From Algoriphagus sp. (lineage in GTDB: Bacteria; Bacteroidota; Bacteroidia; Cytophagales; Cyclobacteriaceae): a DNA stretch of 52,374 nt. Under the pieces are notes generated by a model, which worked only from the letters and a program-made list of their open reading frames with translations, made no database searches and had not been told where the DNA came from. The stretch covers positions 1 through 52,374 of the forward strand of contig NZ_JAQWXX010000050.1 in assembly GCF_029254265.1 (NCBI RefSeq), read 5' to 3'. Positions 1 through 7,620 of this stretch are shown piece after piece. The first letter of the stretch is position 1. Every line of letters starts with the position of its first letter. The position numbers and the translations under genes were made by a program.

Positions 1-60
1 ACCGGATTCCCTCCATTTACAGAAAAGGGAATAGTATTCTTCGTTGCTTACGTTTTTCAT
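1..60 (-). CDS. IS66-like accessory transposition protein TnpA, N-terminus only
   Basis: Minus-strand ORF starting at base 60 and running off the left edge. Its first 20 residues include EEYYSLFCKWRESG. IS66-family TnpA/OrfA proteins of Bacteroidota typically open with a short charged start, an aromatic-rich EYY..F..W stretch and a SG turn leading into a helix-turn-helix. The start lies about 60 bp inside the putative element end, a normal distance for the first IS gene. The catalytic genes (TnpB, TnpC) would lie to the left and cannot be seen. The family is a pattern-based guess. Confidence 0.5.
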   Translation of the reverse strand, partial: MKNVSNEEYYSLFCKWRESG

Positions 61-120
61 CCTGCAACATTATACAGTCAGGAGGCCTTTAGCAATATGG
101 GGTTGATCGGATGGATACAC
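1..120 (-). mobile_element. End of an IS66-like insertion sequence (partial)
   Basis: Homology to the downstream DUF4402 paralogues begins abruptly at about base 121. Everything to the left is unrelated and carries, on the minus strand, the start of a TnpA-like accessory ORF (ATG at 60). On the minus strand the sequence at about 118-120 starts with GTA, as IS66-family ends often do, so the terminus probably lies there. The other end and the 8-bp target duplication are outside the window. Family assignment is tentative because only 20 codons and one end are visible. Confidence 0.5.
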
Positions 121-540
121 TTAAACTTCGGTACAATAGTAGTAGGACAGACGAAGACCATCCTCGCAGACAATACTGTTGAAGTATCATCTGGTTCAAA
201 AATTGGAACTACTAACCGGGGTAGATTTAGTTTGGAAGCCCAAGTTGGATCTAATGTGACTCTTACATTCGTTTTACCAGAGAACCTAACCACAACCGAA
301 GGAGCTCTACTCCCTATTGAATTTGATTGGGCAGGTGCATCTGAAGGGCCTATTGCTTATGAAGATGGTGATGGTGCTCTTTATAAAATTATTCCTGGTA
401 CTTCTTATCAAATTCTTGGTTTTAACTCTGGTTCCGAAATGCCCACATCTAATGTTTTAGTAGGGGGTCGAGTAAATGCGACTGGCGTTACACCCGGTAC
501 TTATTCAGGGACTATTACATTGAGCGCTATTTACAACTAA
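121..540 (+). pseudogene. 5'-truncated DUF4402 pilin-like gene, cut by an IS
   Basis: From base 121 the reading frame matches the two following DUF4402 genes, including LNFGTIVVGQTK at the start and the C-terminal GTYSGTITLSAIYN. The signal peptide and first roughly 35 mature residues present in the paralogues are missing; upstream codons belong to the IS-like sequence. The frame stays open to the left window edge and has an ATG at 97, so a fusion peptide could be made, but without the normal secretion signal. By analogy the intact protein would have been an exported fibre subunit of about 185 residues. It is followed by the same terminator and spacer as the next copy. Confidence 0.8.
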
Positions 541-554
541 AACCAATTTAAAAA

Positions 555-591
555 GTACCGATGGAAGAAATTCGTTCTGTCGGTATTTTTT
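555..591 (+). terminator. Rho-independent terminator after DUF4402 copy 1
   Basis: TACCGA at 556-561 pairs with TCGGTA at 580-585, with a possible inner GAA/TTC stem, followed by a run of six T. An almost identical structure follows copy 2, so it was duplicated with the gene. Confidence 0.75.
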
Positions 592-726
592 GGATTTAGC
601 TACTTCAATTTATTTTCCGCTCATGTGTGGACTTTTGTGCCAATCATGAATCTCCGGGATGGATTGATTGAAAAAACAGAGAAAGTAAAAAAAACAGTTT
701 TATAATTAATTCAAACAAATCAAACC

Positions 727-1284
727 ATGAAAAAAACAGTTAAAATTTTAATCGCTGCGGTATTCGCATTAGGCTTTGTATCCTTGGCCAAGGCACAATC
801 TGCCTCGATTTCTGCCAATGCCACTGTGATCAGTGAGCTCTCAGTTACTAAAGGTAAAGACCTTAACTTCGGTACCATAGTGGTGGGACAGACCAAGTCT
901 ATCGATGCGTATGACAATATTTCTGTATCCGATGGACCTGAGCTTGGGAGCGCTACTGCAGGTACATTCACTGTAAATGCTCAAAAAGGCTCCAATGTGA
1001 AAGTCTCTTTCATTTTGCCAACTAATCTAACAAGCTCAACAAGTAATTTACTTCCTATTTCTTTTAATTATGGTGATACACAAGTTGCTGCTGTGATGGA
1101 TGATGAAGGTAATTATACAGAATTTTATCCTACGTCTGATTTTCAAATCAATGGTTTTAATCAGAGCGTCGTTGACCCATTAGCCTCTTCCGTTAAATTT
1201 TATATCGGAGGTCAGGTAGATGCTACCGGTGTTACTGCTGGCACATATACAGGGACTATTACGCTAAGTGCTACATACAACTAA
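727..1284 (+). CDS. DUF4402 domain protein, pilin-like, copy 2
   Basis: 185 residues. A Sec signal peptide (MKKTVKILIAAVFALGFVSLAKA, cleavage before QSAS) is followed by one DUF4402 domain with the LNFGTIVVGQTK motif near residues 46-58 and a C-terminal alternating strand ending GTYTGTITLSATYN. DUF4402 proteins resemble spore coat U/CsuA-type archaic pilins, whose subunits end in a similar GTYxxTVTVTxxY strand. The PapD-like chaperone and usher-like gene downstream suggest a surface fibre subunit (inference). It has its own upstream spacer and terminator nearly identical to those of copy 1, which points to recent tandem duplication. ATG 727 is chosen because the signal peptide starts there. 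Confidence 0.85.
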   Translation: MKKTVKILIAAVFALGFVSLAKAQSASISANATVISELSVTKGKDLNFGTIVVGQTKSIDAYDNISVSDGPELGSATAGTFTVNAQKGSNVKVSFILPTNLTSSTSNLLPISFNYGDTQVAAVMDDEGNYTEFYPTSDFQINGFNQSVVDPLASSVKFYIGGQVDATGVTAGTYTGTITLSATYN

Positions 1285-1297
1285 AACCAATTCAAAA

Positions 1298-1334
1298 GTA
1301 CCGATGGAAGAAATTCGTTCTGTCGGTATTTTTT
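1298..1334 (+). terminator. Rho-independent terminator after DUF4402 copy 2
   Basis: TACCGA at 1299-1304 pairs with TCGGTA at 1323-1328, followed by a T run. It is a near-identical copy of the structure at 555-591. Confidence 0.75.
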
Positions 1335-1469
1335 AGGTTTAGCTACTTCAATTTATTTTCCGCTCATGGGTGGACTTTTGTGCCAATCATGAATCTCCGG
1401 GATGGACTGATTGAAAAAACAGAGAAAGCAAAAAAAATAGTTTTATAATTAATTCAAACAAATCAAACC

Positions 1470-2027
1470 ATGAAAAAAACAGTTAAAATTCTAATCGCTG
1501 CGGTATTCGCAGTAGCCTTCGGATCCTTGGCCAACGCACAATCTGCCTCTATTTCTGCCAATGCCACCGTGATCAGTGAGATTTCAGTGACGACTCAGGC
1601 AAACCTTGAATTTGGTACCGTAGTGGTAGGACAGACTAAATCTATCGATGGGCTGGGCTCCATTGATGTATCCTCGGGGCCTACGCTTGGCAGTTCACAA
1701 CTTGGTAGGTTTTTAATAGAGGCCCAGAAAGGCTCAAATGTGCAGCTTACATTCGCTTTGCCAACCAACTTGAGTACTACCGGAGGAGCCTTACTCCCTA
1801 TTTCTTTTGGTCCCGGTGTGTCAGCTAAGTCTGCAATTGTGGAGCTTAGACCAGGATATCAAACCGAATTTACTCCTAGTGTTCCTTATCAAATCAGTGG
1901 TTTTTTAAATTCTGCTGAGCCAACGGATAGATATATTCAGGTTAGTATAGGCGGTAAGGTAGATGCTACTTCCGCTACTGCTGGTTCTTATACTGGGATT
2001 ATCACGTTGAGCGCTATTTACAACTAA
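1470..2027 (+). CDS. DUF4402 domain protein, pilin-like, copy 3
   Basis: 185 residues with a signal peptide almost identical to copy 2 and the same mature N-terminus (QSASISANATVIS). The LEFGTVVVGQTK motif and the C-terminal GSYTGIITLSAIYN strand are conserved, while the middle (about residues 85-160) has diverged. This pattern of conserved ends and a variable centre fits fibre subunits that share an assembly interface but expose different surfaces (inference). It is the last of the tandem array and is followed by a terminator, then by a duplicated leader and the chaperone gene. Confidence 0.85.
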   Translation: MKKTVKILIAAVFAVAFGSLANAQSASISANATVISEISVTTQANLEFGTVVVGQTKSIDGLGSIDVSSGPTLGSSQLGRFLIEAQKGSNVQLTFALPTNLSTTGGALLPISFGPGVSAKSAIVELRPGYQTEFTPSVPYQISGFLNSAEPTDRYIQVSIGGKVDATSATAGSYTGIITLSAIYN

Positions 2028-2042
2028 AACCAAATCGAGAAA

Positions 2043-2078
2043 TAGCGATGGAAAAGTTTATTTCATTGCTACTTTTTT
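2043..2078 (+). terminator. Terminator after DUF4402 copy 3
   Basis: TAGCGATG at 2043-2050 pairs with CATTGCTA at 2064-2071 with one G-T pair, followed by six T. It separates the subunit genes from the chaperone and usher genes. Confidence 0.6.
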
Positions 2079-2092
2079 ATGTTTATCAACCT

Positions 2093-2289
2093 TGAAATCG
2101 AGCATGACTCAGAACGTCACACACTGGGATGATTAAGTGCTGCGAGATTCCTCCCGATGGTTATCGGGATGACAGTTAAAAAACAAATTATAATCACATG
2201 AAATCGAGCATGACTAAAAAGTCACACACTGGGATGATTAAATGCTGCGAGATTCCATATGGCCATTAAGAAGAAATTATAATCATATG
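2093..2289 (+). repeat. Imperfect tandem duplication of the chaperone leader
   Basis: Two copies start at 2093 and 2199 with TGAAATCGAGCATGACT and share GTCACACACTGGGATGATTAA and TGCTGCGAGATTCC. Each ends with AATTATAATCA-ATG-AAA. The second copy's ATG is the chaperone start at 2287; the matching ATG of the first copy (2198) opens only a short dead frame. The first copy has about 17 extra bases, mostly the palindrome at 2152-2169, where the second has ATATGGCCA. Confidence 0.75.
2152..2169. repeat. Small palindromic repeat, copy 1
   Basis: TCCCGAT-GGTT-ATCGGGA, an 18-bp hairpin with a 7-bp perfect stem, sits in the leader duplication. A second copy with a one-base loop change lies at 11987-12004 inside a broken tRNA copy. 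It is REP-like in size and form. Confidence 0.65.
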
Positions 2290-3105
2290 AAAATTATACT
2301 CTTGTCTTTCGCACTTGCTTTAATAGGTTGGTCCGCCTCAGCTCAGGTATCCCTGGCACCCACGACCGTATTTGCTGATGCCAATGGATTCGGTACCATG
2401 TACGTCTCCAATGGATCAGAAAAGGCGCAAGAAGTCAACATCAGTTTTCTATTTGGCTATCCTGGCAATGACCCGGAGGGAAATATGGTAATGGTGTATG
2501 ATGATTCTCTCCGAGCAGCGCAATCCGGATTGGGAGATCGAATTCGTACCTTTCCGAGGTCTTTTATTCTTGCACCAGGAGAGCAGCAGACGGTACGCTT
2601 CCAGATCCGTCCAGATCGAAGCAAGCCTGCAGGTACTTATTTTACCCGTGTTAAGGTCTTTTCTAGCGAACAGACCGCAGCAGTGGAAGATCAATCTACT
2701 GAAGGTATCAGTGCCCAAGTTAGCTTTAAGTTGGAACAGATTATTTCGGCTTTTTACCAGTACGGAGAGACGAGCACTGGGTTGAATTTCAGTAAGTTGG
2801 AGGCTGGCAAAAAAGAGAATTCCATTGTAATTTACTCGGAATTTGCCGTTCTGGGCAATTCCCCTTACTTGGGAAGTCTTCAGGCGATCGTACGCTCAGC
2901 AGATGGAAAAGAGGTTGGTAGACAAGAGCAAACTCTGGCATTATACTACGGTGGAATAAGAACCTATAGTATACCCATTCCGGAAGATTTAGCATCAGGC
3001 ACTTATGAGGTAGAACTCACTTTCCAAACATCGAGAGCTGATATTTCGACTTCCGATTTGGTTATTGCCGAGCCGATCATTAAAAAGCTGACTTTTAGTT
3101 TTTGA
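2287..3105 (+). CDS. PapD-like periplasmic fimbrial chaperone
   Basis: 272 residues from ATG 2287, where the signal peptide MKIILLSFALALIGWSASAQ begins; an in-frame start at 2242 would add an unlikely 15-residue extension. The mature protein has the layout of a two-domain Ig-like chaperone: an N-terminal domain with VSLAPTTVFADANGFGTMYV, a strand with FPRSFILAPGEQQTVRFQIRP and GTYFTRVKVFS (the usual PPxxxLxPGxxQxVR region), then a second domain ending LVIAEPIIKKLTFSF. It would bind pilin-like subunits in the periplasm. It lies between the DUF4402 genes and the usher-like gene, 52 bp before the latter. Confidence 0.75.
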   Translation: MKIILLSFALALIGWSASAQVSLAPTTVFADANGFGTMYVSNGSEKAQEVNISFLFGYPGNDPEGNMVMVYDDSLRAAQSGLGDRIRTFPRSFILAPGEQQTVRFQIRPDRSKPAGTYFTRVKVFSSEQTAAVEDQSTEGISAQVSFKLEQIISAFYQYGETSTGLNFSKLEAGKKENSIVIYSEFAVLGNSPYLGSLQAIVRSADGKEVGRQEQTLALYYGGIRTYSIPIPEDLASGTYEVELTFQTSRADISTSDLVIAEPIIKKLTFSF

Positions 3106-3157
3106 TCTTTTGTTCTTTCAAAATACAATACCAAAATAGTTAAACGAGGAGGGCCAA

Positions 3158-5815
3158 GTGCATCTATCGAAGGTCCGTGCTTTGCGGTTTATCTCTGTTC
3201 TAGTTCCCTTACTTTTGTTTTTGGCTATACCTCATCGCGGCTACAGTCAGCGGCAGCCGGATGAGGAGGCTTTTCTGACATTTTCTCATCCCTCAATCGG
3301 GCAGTATTACGTTGGTGTACTGTTTTTTGGGGATGTCGCTTACCTTCCACTTGGAGAGATCCTCAGCTTGACGGAGATCCCATCCGCACCATCTACAAAT
3401 ATGTTTGGGCTGCAGGGATTCTACCCGAGTCCAAAGGAAACATGGAAAATAGATCCCGTGGCTGGAATGATCACACTTCAGGATAAGTCAGAGATACTCC
3501 CAGCGGATGACTACTACTTGGGAGAGCAGGAGCTGTATCTCCATCCAAGCTATTTCATCAAAATTTTTGGGTTGGATTTTTTGGTAAATGCTTCCAATTT
3601 ATCGATGACGATGAAGTCTGCCTATGCACTGCCCATCGAAGAAAAAAAGAAACGGGAAATTCTTCGAAAACAAATCCGATCCAAGGGAGGTGGGCGGGAA
3701 GAGGTGGTCATGCGCTACCCATCGGAGCGGAAAATGCTGGGTGTGGGGGTTTTGGATTATAATCTAAACGTTGATAACTCTTCTGCAAGAACCAGTCTGG
3801 CGCTTCAAATGAGAGCTGGAGCAGAGATTTTAGGGGGTGACTTTCAAGTCAATCTAAACAGTACCAAGAATGCTGAAAATCTGAGCACAAGTTTATCAGG
3901 GATGAGATGGCGGTATGTGTTACCAGGGGGATTAACCCCTGAAAAAAATGTCTTGCTTAGCAGTATTACCTTAGGTCAGATCAGCACCTCAAGCCAGACT
4001 TCCAGTGCCTCACTGACGGGTTTTGCGATCAGTAATAACCCATTAATCCCCCGTCGGGAATTGGACGTATTTGTAGTGGATGGCTATACTGAAAAGGATT
4101 CAGAGGTAGAACTGCTGATCGGCGGCCAATTGGTGGATTTCATACGTGCTGATGAAGTGGGCTATTACCGCTTCAATGCACCTGTGACCTATGGCACCGT
4201 CCGACTTACCCTGAGAATCTACACTCCTCAAGGCGAAATCCTCATCCAGGAGCGACAGCTACAGATTCCATTTTCCTTTCTTCCAAAAGGATTCGTGTCG
4301 TATAATATTCAAGGCGGAAGCCTGATGAATGCCCCTGATAGCCTGGCTTCAGATCTGTTAGGTCATGTTGGTTTATCCGTGGGTGTAAGTAATGCAATCA
4401 CGGTCCGAGCTGGCATAGACTATAGGGATTATTTAGAATCCGATAAGACGGCAACCTCTTTTGGTATGTCCACAAGACTTTTTCAGCAGTACTTATTGGA
4501 TGTGGATTACTTACCCTCACAATACTACCGAGTCACTGCAAGTGTGTTCTATGCAAATAATATTACTATCAGCGCCAAGACAACAGATTATTTTGACCAG
4601 CCAGAGGAATCAGGTAGAGATACTAGGCCCCTTCGAGATGCTAATTTGAATATTTTTGTCCCCTTCAAGTTGTTTGGAAAGTTTTCGGGAATCCGCCTTG
4701 GAGGAGAAAATTTATGGTTGCCAAACAGCTATAAAGGTAATTTGCAGGCGGATTACAATGCCCAATTCGGCCGAGTGGCAGCTAGGTTCAATTATCGTGC
4801 GCAGTTGTTGGGTTCACAGGGCACAGATAATTTAGCCCCAGAGTTTGCCCCAGGGACACTGACCAGTTCCGTGACTTATTCCCTTCCCAGAAGTCCGAGT
4901 TTGCCAGTTTTTATAAAGGGGATGTTTTTGCGTGCGCAGGCGGGGTACAATACCGAAACTTCTCAGCTGTCCACGATCAATGTTCAGATTTCGCAGACAC
5001 TTTTAAAGAAAGGGAGATTCTCTCTCACGTATGATCGAAATATATTAAATAAGAGTGGCGCGATCCAGGTAGGATTTTTATATGATTTTAATTTTATACG
5101 TTCTGCTTCTCAGTTCTCTGGACGTAAAGGAGATTACTCTTTGAGTCAAAGCTTAAGTGGTTCGTTGGCCATGGATAACCAGTCAGGCAAATTATTGCCA
5201 TCAAATAGAGATCAGGTGACTCGATCGGGGGTTTCGGTTCGGATGTTTGTAGATCAGAACGAAAATGGTGCCTTTGATGAGGGCGAAGAAGTCATCCCTG
5301 CTAAGTCAGTTCGTCTGGACAAGTCTGCTAATATGCTTTTGGGATCAGATGGGATTCTGAGGATTACCCAACTTCAGAGCTATTGGACCTATAGACTGGA
5401 AGTGGACATAAATTCTCTTCCAGATCCTACTTTGTCCCCCAAGGAGAAAGTATTTGGATTTATGGCAGATCCCAATCGGTTTAAATCCATCGATATTCCA
5501 CTCTACCGAACAGGGATGATAGAAGGAAGCATTTTAAGGGAAACCCCCGAGGGGATACAAGGAGTAGGAGGATTACGAATTAGCTTGCAGCGGATCGGAG
5601 ATGCAGAACCTCTGGAGACGATTCGAACATTCTCTGATGGAGGCTATTATGCTTTTGGGTTGTTACCGGGGAAATATATCCTTGAAGTAGATCCAACGCA
5701 ACTGGAGTTTATGAAGGTAAGTGCAACACCCGCCAAGTTGGAGTTTGAAATAGAAGCCCTTGCAGAAGGAGATTATTTAGAAAAGTTAGATTTTATGTTA
5801 AAACCTAAGGAGTGA
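3158..5815 (+). CDS. Usher-like outer-membrane fibre assembly protein
   Basis: 885 residues from GTG 3158, preceded by an unusually good ribosome binding site (GAGGAGGG, 4 bp spacing). An N-terminal signal segment (about 8-30) is followed by a periplasmic region, a long amphipathic beta-strand-rich middle typical of a barrel, and an internal segment with VDGYTEKDSEVELLIGG and VGYYRFNAPVTYGTVRL, as in ushers. Near residue 700 there is a calcium-loop-like VDQNENGAFDEGEEV, then a C-terminal carboxypeptidase-regulatory-like Ig domain (GMIEGSIL to PGKYILEVDP). The gene order subunits-chaperone-usher supports a chaperone-usher function. It differs from enterobacterial PapC/FimD in sequence. Confidence 0.7.
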   Translation: MHLSKVRALRFISVLVPLLLFLAIPHRGYSQRQPDEEAFLTFSHPSIGQYYVGVLFFGDVAYLPLGEILSLTEIPSAPSTNMFGLQGFYPSPKETWKIDPVAGMITLQDKSEILPADDYYLGEQELYLHPSYFIKIFGLDFLVNASNLSMTMKSAYALPIEEKKKREILRKQIRSKGGGREEVVMRYPSERKMLGVGVLDYNLNVDNSSARTSLALQMRAGAEILGGDFQVNLNSTKNAENLSTSLSGMRWRYVLPGGLTPEKNVLLSSITLGQISTSSQTSSASLTGFAISNNPLIPRRELDVFVVDGYTEKDSEVELLIGGQLVDFIRADEVGYYRFNAPVTYGTVRLTLRIYTPQGEILIQERQLQIPFSFLPKGFVSYNIQGGSLMNAPDSLASDLLGHVGLSVGVSNAITVRAGIDYRDYLESDKTATSFGMSTRLFQQYLLDVDYLPSQYYRVTASVFYANNITISAKTTDYFDQPEESGRDTRPLRDANLNIFVPFKLFGKFSGIRLGGENLWLPNSYKGNLQADYNAQFGRVAARFNYRAQLLGSQGTDNLAPEFAPGTLTSSVTYSLPRSPSLPVFIKGMFLRAQAGYNTETSQLSTINVQISQTLLKKGRFSLTYDRNILNKSGAIQVGFLYDFNFIRSASQFSGRKGDYSLSQSLSGSLAMDNQSGKLLPSNRDQVTRSGVSVRMFVDQNENGAFDEGEEVIPAKSVRLDKSANMLLGSDGILRITQLQSYWTYRLEVDINSLPDPTLSPKEKVFGFMADPNRFKSIDIPLYRTGMIEGSILRETPEGIQGVGGLRISLQRIGDAEPLETIRTFSDGGYYAFGLLPGKYILEVDPTQLEFMKVSATPAKLEFEIEALAEGDYLEKLDFMLKPKE

Positions 5816-6411
5816 GAAACTCTGTAAGGCTTCAGGACTATGATGGTTTTTTAATGAGAAAAATCGGGAGAGTTGAGTTGGTTGAAAATGGTAAACTTAC
5901 ACCATGGAATGGCAAAAAAAGTGAACTTATAAAGCATACAGCTTTTGCTTCAAGTCTGCCTATACCTGAATACAATTCTCATGTAACTTTTTTAAAAGGA
6001 GAAAAACCCTTTTTTATGTCTGCCTGACATCAAAATTCCTCTTGAAGAGCCGTTGAAGCAATTCCCAGTTTCCTAGGGTATTGACAAGACTCCTAAGTTT
6101 TGGCTGGATGATAAAAACTCGTAATAATCAATTTCAATTGTAACGGCTCCTACTTTAGGGGATAAGGCAAAACTACTTTTCCCGATTGGCTTTGGGTAAG
6201 GGCTGCTAAATTATATTCTGCTGAGTACTTTAAATGGCTTTTAAAACCAGTATAGTTATTCAATTATTTTTGGGTGATTGTTAATCAGTTTTATTCGTTT
6301 ACTGTCTATTGAATTAAAACCTCCTGACTACGTTCATATATTAGTTCCACTCCATAATTTTTAGAGGTTAGATATATCCTAATATAGACGCAACCTTGAG
6401 AATTATCAGAT
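5816..6411. other. Intergenic stretch between fibre locus and integrative element
   Basis: No convincing gene. A 71-codon frame starts inside the usher stop codon but shows no recognisable domain. On the minus strand, two short frames around 6025-6200 (one containing NTLGNWELLQRLFKRNFDV, ending at about 6025) could be the frameshifted remains of a gene that I cannot identify. The left boundary of the integrative element should lie here or to the left of the window. Confidence 0.5.
5994..6016 (+). terminator. Possible terminator after usher-like gene
   Basis: AAAAGG at 5994-5999 can pair with CCTTTT at 6008-6013, followed by further T. The stem is short and AT-rich, so the call is weak. Confidence 0.35.
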
Positions 6412-7449
6412 TTAAGCTCCATCCATTAAAAAGGCATTCACATCTTCAAAATCTTTGTAAAAGCATCTTTGATCAGAAACATTTATTTGATTGTTCCATA
6501 TTTTAGCTGATTCTGAGACATTTATTTTCAAGTTAGTGATTATCATTGCTATTTTATTTTTGCTCCTCCTTAAGCGCACCAAATCCCAAGCTGTAGACAA
6601 TCTTTTTTCACGACAATAACGAAATAGTTTAGCAACTTTAATAAAATCGCTGGTACACTTCTCACCAGCAGAATCATTATCCAAATAGAGGTCAACAGAT
6701 TTTCCTTCTGTTAGAATATCCAACATTAAGCGGAATGAGAGATTAGCGGTACTGTTCAAAATAATGGCTTTGAAATCCGTGGCTCCGGAAAGCTTCAGGT
6801 AACTGAGAAAGTCAAACCAGCCCTCAAAAATCTTTGTTTTTCCTGGTTTCCCCAGAACCTGGATTGATATGCCTCCTCCCAAAATATTTCCTTTGAAAAT
6901 GGAAGATCTAAGCACCCATCCGCCAGACTTGTTGGGAAAACCAACAGCGAAGTATCGCTTGCCTCTATTTCGCCAATGCACCTCCTTGGCAAACTGGGAG
7001 ATTTCATCCGGTTCTAAGCCCCTTTTCCGAATATAATTTACCAAAGCATCATGGGAGATTTCTAACACTTTTTCAACCACGATCCTTGGGGTGATCTCTG
7101 ATTTTTGCCTCGGAATAAAACTTCTTACCGGAAGCGAACCAGAAAGCCGCTTTACAGATTGGAAAAATGTCCTGTTCTCAAATACCTGTACCGCCTCTAG
7201 TATATCCCCTCCCTTTCCGGCAGCATGATCATACCAAACATTGGTCTTATCGTCAACAGCGATCGAACCCGTACGCTGATCCAGAAACCCAAAGAAATGT
7301 TCTTTTCCCTGGACTCCTTCATATTTAAGATACCCAGAACCAACCAGATTTTGGAAATATTCTAAAATCGAATAATCCTTCTTGATTCGCTCTGCTTGTT
7401 CTTTTATTTTTGAATAGTTCAAAATATTTACGTTTTTATATATATACAT
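6412..7449 (-). CDS. Toprim-domain DNA primase of the integrative element
   Basis: 345 residues. The N-terminal part (about 28-90) has the outline of a DnaG CHC2 zinc-binding domain (FFGFLDQRTGSIAVDD, VWYDHAAGKGGDILEAV), but the zinc-binding Cys/His positions are replaced. A Toprim fold follows, with the catalytic Glu in KIFEGWFD (about E209) and the Asp pair in LYLDNDSAG (about 257-259), then a C-terminal extension. Primases of this kind are encoded on Bacteroidota mobilizable elements and plasmids and prime their replication. The gene lies 171 bp beyond the ATPase gene, last in the operon. Confidence 0.8.
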   Translation of the reverse strand: MYIYKNVNILNYSKIKEQAERIKKDYSILEYFQNLVGSGYLKYEGVQGKEHFFGFLDQRTGSIAVDDKTNVWYDHAAGKGGDILEAVQVFENRTFFQSVKRLSGSLPVRSFIPRQKSEITPRIVVEKVLEISHDALVNYIRKRGLEPDEISQFAKEVHWRNRGKRYFAVGFPNKSGGWVLRSSIFKGNILGGGISIQVLGKPGKTKIFEGWFDFLSYLKLSGATDFKAIILNSTANLSFRLMLDILTEGKSVDLYLDNDSAGEKCTSDFIKVAKLFRYCREKRLSTAWDLVRLRRSKNKIAMIITNLKINVSESAKIWNNQINVSDQRCFYKDFEDVNAFLMDGA

Positions 7450-7566
7450 CTATACATAAATCAATAATTATTTTCCTTTAAAGGTCCTTTTGACTTTTTC
7501 TCTTTTGCTGTAGTTTTTCCGGAGGACATCAAAAAGGAAAAGAAGGGGGTAAGAGGATTTTGAATT

Positions 7567-7620
7567 CGTACGATTCGCACGCCTCGTACCCCTCGTACTG
7601 TTCGAATAGTTCGAGGTAGC
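7567..7620. repeat. Six tandem degenerate 9-bp units
   Basis: CG occurs at 7567, 7576, 7585, 7594, 7603 and 7612, exactly 9 bp apart and each preceded by T, giving units such as CGTACGATT, CGCACGCCT, CGTACCCCT and CGTACTGTT. The tract lies directly downstream of the ATPase stop codon and upstream of the primase gene. It could be an iteron-like replication site, a protein-binding array or the relic of a tripeptide-repeat coding tail (minus-strand reading gives xVR repeats). Confidence 0.7.

Noticed and set aside
5860..5900. 5' end of a tRNA-Ser (GGGAGAGTTGAGTTGGTTGAA)
   Set aside because: The resemblance ends after about 20 bp; no anticodon arm or acceptor pairing follows, so it is not the missing partner of the 11450 fragment.
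5812..6027. 71-codon frame starting in the usher stop codon (GTGA overlap)
   Set aside because: No recognisable domain, the AAGGAG lies directly against the GTG with no spacing, and the end runs into a hairpin-like T-rich stretch. Reported only as an intergenic stretch.
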